Positions 20,290-25,000 of a DNA stretch of 25,000 nucleotides are shown piece by piece (position 1 is the first letter of the stretch; each line of letters starts with the position of its first letter). The DNA is from Anaeromyces robustus (taxonomy: Eukaryota > Neocallimastigomycota > Neocallimastigomycetes > Neocallimastigales > Neocallimastigaceae). The stretch is from positions 1 to 25,000 of the forward strand of contig MCFG01000039.1 of the NCBI GenBank assembly GCA_002104895.1, written 5' to 3'. The translations under genes and the position numbers were made by a program. Under the pieces are notes generated by a model. That model did no database searches, was not told the origin of the DNA, and worked only from the letters and a program-made list of their open reading frames with translations.

Positions 20290-20314
<25 letters not shown>
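16299..20314. other. 4-kb intergenic region between convergent genes
   Basis: No protein or RNA gene is supported. Contents include poly-A/poly-T tracts (for example 18285-18315, 19556-19600), (TTTA)n and (AAAT)n tracts (16865-17050, 17820-17940), a GAGAAAAT triplet repeat (about 16940-16965), a CRE-like TTACGTCA at 17983, and (TTTTG)n tracts around 19910-19975. A degenerate array of TTACAATTTTT units at about 20175-20310 lies just past the phosphatase stop codon. The short frames here are low-complexity. Confidence 0.6.
18640..18960. repeat. Degenerate duplicated intergenic segment, copy 1
   Basis: In order it shares with 22540-22790: ACATGAAATTGTAAAAAAAATAA, a TATTCATCAAATT string, a poly-A run, then AAGTTAA..CTTCTTAACCTTTACC and AGAATAATATTTCGAATTTCG. 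The match is loose and partly low-complexity, but the order is kept. Confidence 0.4.
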
Positions 20315-20320
<6 letters not shown>

Positions 20321-21439
20321 AGAAGGGAAAAATTCTTTTTCATTTTTCAAGTGACAAAAATCCATAATTTCTTGGAAGGAACAAAATAAATATTCTTTTT
20401 CTATTTTATTTAAAAGTGTATCTAATTCACATTCTTTTTTATTTTCCATTGTACTGAAAGGAATATCTAATAAATCATCATTATATTCTATTTTTACATA
20501 TAATTTTTCTTTATCATCATCATCACCACCATCACCATTTCCTTTTTTAAAAATAATAAAATTAATTTCATCATCAAAACCATAGGAATAGTTGGTTTTA
20601 TCAACACCTAAAAAATTAATTAAACTAGATAAATATAAATCATGAGCAGAAAATAATACAATTTTTTTCTTATCTTTATCGTTTTCCTTAACTTTTTTCA
20701 TTTCTTCATGATAATGGGTTAAAAGTTGATGTAAAATACATAAAAGAGTATTTTTATTGGAAACATTAATATCCATTATTCTTTTATTAGCATTTAATTT
20801 TTTCATAACATCTTTAATTATTAAATGTTCCTTTGTAAATGTTTTTTGTACTTCAGGTTTGACATTAAATAAAAAATCATAAATAGAAATAATTACAAAA
20901 TTGGGAAATGCCATTTTTTTAAAATTAGGATGATTTAAATAGTTTTTATAATGTTCTAAGGCTTTTTCAGATTCTTTACCTATTTCACTTTCCAATTCTT
21001 TTAATAATAATTCATAATCAGGATCTTTTTTAAAATAATTACAAGTAATACGATTAGCATATCCAAAAGATTTAAATATATTATCATCATAAACAACATT
21101 GGGTAAATTTTTAAAAGTAAATTCTTTTAATTCTTCTTGTTTCATATTTTTAAAATCCTCTTGTGGAACAAAGTCGGATAATCGATAAATAATAGTTTTT
21201 ATAGTTCTAGTGGTATCACTGATATAACATTTAAAATCATTATTATTAAAAGGTGAAGGTGAGAAAACATTAAAATATTTATTTACAAAATGTTTTCCTT
21301 TGTTGATAGTATTAATAATTTTATCTTCACATAAATCAGTTGGATAATAATCATTATTATCTAAATTTACAAAAGTATTTCTGGCTCCATGTCTAAATAA
21401 ACTAATTACTTGTAAAATTTCTTCATTTGAATTAGCCAT
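20315..21439 (-). CDS. Histidine acid phosphatase-family protein, 374 aa, no signal peptide
   Basis: Single-exon minus-strand gene. Residues 16-20 (RHGAR) are the phosphate-binding motif of branch-2 histidine phosphatases, with H17 the expected phospho-accepting histidine. SDTTRT at 74-79 supplies a further conserved arginine (R78), and SAHD at 264-267 is the C-terminal HD motif, where D267 would be the proton donor. The layout and length of 374 aa fit the acid phosphatase/phytase clan. Two features are odd. The usual proline after RHGxRx is absent (RHGARNTF), and there is no signal peptide or predicted N-glycosylated secretory start, so the protein should be cytosolic, unlike typical fungal phytases. 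A Gly/Asp-rich insert (GNGDGGDDDDK, 300-310) may be a surface loop. The ATG at 21437-21439 follows an A-rich leader, and the frame runs uninterrupted to TAA. The substrate cannot be inferred; inositol phosphates or phosphomonoesters are possible. Confidence 0.85.
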
Positions 21440-22049
21440 TTTTATTTTATTTTATTTTTATCCTTATTTATTTATTTATTATTAATTTTATTTTTTTTTT
21501 TTTTTAATTAAATATCTTATTAAAAGTATGTATTTATTCAAATTTTATATATATTTATAAATTTTAAATAAAAAAAAAAATTTCAAAATTTCTTTATATT
21601 TTTACTTTTATTTTTATTTTTATTTTTATTTCTTTTTGTTATCTTTGTTTGTTTTATTTAGTTTTTATTTAGTTTTTATTTTTTTTTTTATTTATGTATT
21701 TATTTTATTTTATTTGCTTTTAATATAATTTTTCAATAATAAATTGGATATGAAATTAAAAACAAAAAAACAAAAAAAAAAATTAAAAATAAAAAATCAA
21801 CAATCTTTATAAAATTATTTTATTATCGGATAAATTATTAATTTTTAATTATTAATTATTAATTATTAATTATTAATTATTAATAATTTTTGTTTGTTTG
21901 TTTTTGTTTTGTTTTTATCTTTATTTTTTTATAAATGGAAAGTACATATATTAAAAAACAAAAATCATACCATTTTTTTTTTTTAATTTTTTATTTAATT
22001 TTTTTTTTAATTTTTTGATATTATATATATATATATAAATATTTAAAAA

Positions 22050-22051
<2 letters not shown>

Positions 22052-22139
<88 letters not shown>

Positions 22140-22141
22140 TT
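22052..22141. repeat. (TTTA)n microsatellite, about 22 units
   Basis: Uninterrupted TTTA/ATTT repeat of about 90 bp, the longest clean tetranucleotide tract in the window. Confidence 0.95.
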
Positions 22142-22539
22142 ATAATTTTATTATAATTTTATTATATAATATAATATATATTATAAAATTTTAATATTTT
22201 TTATATTTTTTATTGTTTCATACTGATTATATATTACATTATTCCTGTTCTATTCTATTATTATACTGTATTATTTTATTTTATTTTATTTTATTTTATT
22301 TTTATTTTTATTTTTATTTTTTATTTTATTTTTTTTTTTTTTTTTTACAGAATTAACAATGTATGGCTTTCTTTGTATGGTAATGATTAAAATTAAATTT
22401 TATAAATAAAAATTTAATTAATATATATTTTTTTATAACAAATAATTAATAAATAATTAATAATTAATGATTAATGATTAATAAATAATAAATAATTATA
22501 AAGTTTTCTGTAACATCTTTATCTTTAATTAAAATGTAT

Positions 22540-22790
22540 GACAAAGAAAAAAAAATTTTTTTCTCTACACATATAAGTAAAAGAATAGATAATACATATG
22601 AAATGTAAAAAAAATAAATAAATAAAAGTATTAAAAGATACAAAAATATTAATAATAATACTAATAATAATAATAAAATTTTGATTTTTGATATTCATCA
22701 TATTAAAAAAAAAAAAAAAAAAGTTAAGCTTCTAACTTCTCTAATTCAATGAATAGAATATTAATATGAATTTATATCGGAATTAAATCC
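22540..22790. repeat. Degenerate duplicated intergenic segment, copy 2
   Basis: Partner of 18640-18960, with the same order of landmarks: ACATATGAAATGTAAAAAAAATAA, ATATTCATCATATT, poly-A, AAGTTAAGCTTCTAACTTCT, AATAGAATATTAATATG. Confidence 0.4.
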
Positions 22791-22970
22791 ATTCCTTTTC
22801 TTTAATTAAAAAACGGAACACTTAAAAATGTTAAAAAAAAAAAAACCGTTTTATACTTAAAAAAAAAAATTTTTTTTATTCTATTTTATTTATTTTTAAT
22901 ATATTAATAATAATAAAATATAATGTAATAATTATTATTAAATATAATTACTAATAAATATATATATGTA

Positions 22971-23013
<43 letters not shown>

Positions 23014-23174
23014 AGAATTATATTTATATTTATATGTATGTATTAGAAAATCTTAACAATGATTTTATTATTATTTTTATTTTTATTTTCGTTTAATATA
23101 ACGATACATTACAATGATTTCAATTCTTTTAAATTTAATAACAGAAGAAAGACAATCTTTTAGTCCATAAAACT

Positions 23175-23206
<32 letters not shown>

Positions 23207-24672
23207 GAGTTTTTAAAAATAAATATATATTCATGAAATATTTCATGAAATATTTATATATATTAAATTTAAAGAAGCACTTTAATTATTATATCATTGA
23301 TTATTTATAATTAATAATTGAGTGCTAAAACGTAATTAAATATAAATAAACTTAATTCTAAAAAAAACAAAAATTTAATATTCATTTTTTGTTACAATTT
23401 CAAAGCTTGACTTGTTTTTTTTTTTTTTTTTTTTAGTAAAAATAGAAAATAATGTATAGAAAAAATATTTTCAAAATATAAAAAAAAAATATTAAGGTTT
23501 TTACAAATTATTGATATAAAAATAAAAATAAAATACTAAGTAAAAACTTTATTATAAATAAATATTGATTTATTTATTGATTTATTTATTGATTTTCAAA
23601 TTAATTATATAATTTGTAATATGTAACATAACATTAAAATATTTAAAAAATTAAAAAAAATATTTAATTAATAATTATCCAATACTTTTTTGTAATGGAT
23701 AATACAAGTAACAATATGAAATTTTTTTTTTAAAGTCAAAAACTTTATTTTAATTAAATAAAAAAAAAATAAAGTTTTTTGTATTGAATATTTGAATATT
23801 TGAATATTTGAATAGTTTGGTATTACCAAATAGTTATAAATATAAATAATACTAAAATAAATCAATACAGTTTCTTATTCCTTAAATTAATCAAAAAAAA
23901 AAAAAAGTTGAAACATACAAACTTTAATGACATTTTATATTAATATTATAGTATTTATTTATAACCTCAATAGATTATGATGATATATAAAAAGGTAATA
24001 TTTTTTCCTTGTAGATATTGAATTTCTTATATATAAAATAATTGTTGAAAAAAAAAAATAAAAAAACTTTTATAAAAGAACATTTATATAAAGACATTGA
24101 TATAAAAAAATTTTGTCATTGAAATTAAGAAATTTATTTAATATATAAAATTTTTATTTTATAACACTTTATGAAAAATCAACTAGTTTTAAATATGAAT
24201 TGTAATTTAATAATTAATTTTAAAATACAAGTATTTTTAATTTAATGATAAAAAAATATGTTAATAATATATTAATATAGGATATAATATCAATTATATA
24301 ATTAAAAATAAAAATAAAAAAATAAAAATAATATTTTTTATTTAGTTTTAATTAACAGCAACAACAACAATAATAATAATTTTTTTTACTATCATTGAAT
24401 AATATATAAAATTTTTATTTGAATATTAAATTTATCTATTAATAAAAAAACAAAGAAAAATACTTTTTTATTTGAATATTATCATATCATATCTATATAT
24501 TGAAAAATCAAATGAATATTATTTAAATTATTGTGATAATTTGAAAGAAAATTCAATTTAATTGATCAATCTCTATACCTAGCAAGATTTTTTAAAAATA
24601 AGTTGTATGGTAGGTGAAAATATAAAGAAAATCCATTTTTTATATTTGATAATTTTTTTTTTAATCATTAAA

Positions 24673-24734
24673 AAGGGTTAAATTAAAAAATTAATTTTAA
24701 TTTTTTAATTTTTATATATTGGTCCAAACCCTTT
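24673..24734. repeat. Small dispersed repeat, copy 2 (inverted)
   Basis: AAGGGTTAAATT...GGTCCAAACCCTTT (62 bp) is the reverse-complement relative of 8180-8229, with the ends conserved and the A/T middle diverged. Confidence 0.55.
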
Positions 24735-24848
24735 TTTTTTTTTTTTTTTTACATTTTTTAATTATTCATTATTTATTATTAATTATAATAAATTATTATT
24801 ATTATTATTAATTATATTATATTCAATTATAATTTTAAATGGTTTGTT

Positions 24849-24887
24849 AATACGATGATGTACAAATTGTGTGGTATAAAAAAAAAG
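24849..24887. repeat. Dispersed repeat shared with 4562-4600
   Basis: AATACGATGATGTACAAATT GTGTGGTATAAAA matches AATAATGATGAAGTACGAATT GTGTACTATAAAA at 4562, both followed by poly-A. The two lie about 20 kb apart. Confidence 0.5.
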
Positions 24888-25000
24888 AAAATAAAAAATA
24901 AAAAGTATTTTCAATTGATTTTTGTATGTATTATTTCATTAATTCATTGAAAAAAAAATATAAAATATAATTAAAATAATGAAATATTTAATAAATAATA

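Larger units (their letters stand above)
21440..25000. other. Intergenic A/T-rich right end of the window
   Basis: No gene is supported. It contains a (TTTA)n microsatellite (22052-22141), (ATTTT)n runs near 22275-22330, a TAATTATTAAT array (about 21838-21885), several poly-A/poly-T tracts and the dispersed repeats listed separately. A 34-codon frame at 23059-23163 with a hydrophobic start is too short to call. Confidence 0.6.

Noticed and set aside
22334-22381. Acceptor-like T-run plus ACAG, a 29-nt segment and GTAATG, suggesting a micro-exon
   Set aside because: No upstream or downstream exon that would join it was found; such strings arise by chance in this base composition.
23059-23163. 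34-codon frame with a hydrophobic N terminus
   Set aside because: Too short, and the hydrophobic part is from (TTA/TTT)n sequence.
1-25000. CRISPR array or prokaryotic defence locus
   Set aside because: No regularly spaced repeats with unique spacers. The introns, dockerins and class II tRNAs with fungal features show a eukaryotic genome.

Overview
The window looks like nuclear DNA from an anaerobic gut fungus (Neocallimastigomycota, in the range of Piromyces, Neocallimastix or Anaeromyces). Three things point there: extreme A+T content with long homopolymers and (TTTA)n/(TAA)n microsatellites, a spliced secreted glucanase gene ending in two fungal dockerin modules (the cysteine-rich CBM10-like module of the fungal cellulosome), and other genes standing alone between kilobases of low-complexity DNA. 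The genus cannot be fixed from this window.

Region 1 (about 1-10,100) holds no protein gene that I can support. It is a tRNA and retrotransposon neighbourhood. Three identical tRNA-Ser(GCT) genes lie on the minus strand (249-330, 3103-3184, 5932-6013). At each, a TG...CA element with LTR-like ends and a perfect 5-bp target-site duplication begins 67-68 bp upstream of the mature tRNA 5' end. Two of these elements (398-958 and 6080-6672) are almost identical inverted copies. At tRNA-1 a second solo LTR (964-1437) uses the very same TTTAA target, and at tRNA-2 an older LTR-like remnant (3681-3978) abuts the younger one. A 1,333-bp element (8041-9373, duplication TCAAA) sits beside what looks like a tRNA flank that has lost its tRNA. 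The rest of the region is degenerate copies of tRNA flanks, a candidate terminal-inverted-repeat element (4309-5551) and small repeats.

Region 2 (10,799-16,298) holds two plus-strand genes. The first is an intronless SUKH/SMI1-KNR4-like gene of bacterial appearance. The second is a three-exon GH16 beta-glucanase with signal peptide, Thr-rich linker and two dockerins. Its stop-looking TGGTAA at 15124-15129 overlaps the donor site of a 794-nt intron, so splicing decides whether the enzyme carries dockerins.

Region 3 (16,299-25,000) is almost entirely A/T-rich intergenic DNA around one minus-strand gene (20,315-21,439), a leaderless histidine acid phosphatase-family protein. There is no operon-like layout. 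The glucanase would act outside the cell on plant or microbial beta-glucans, docked to the cellulosome. The SUKH and phosphatase-like proteins look cytosolic and unrelated to it.
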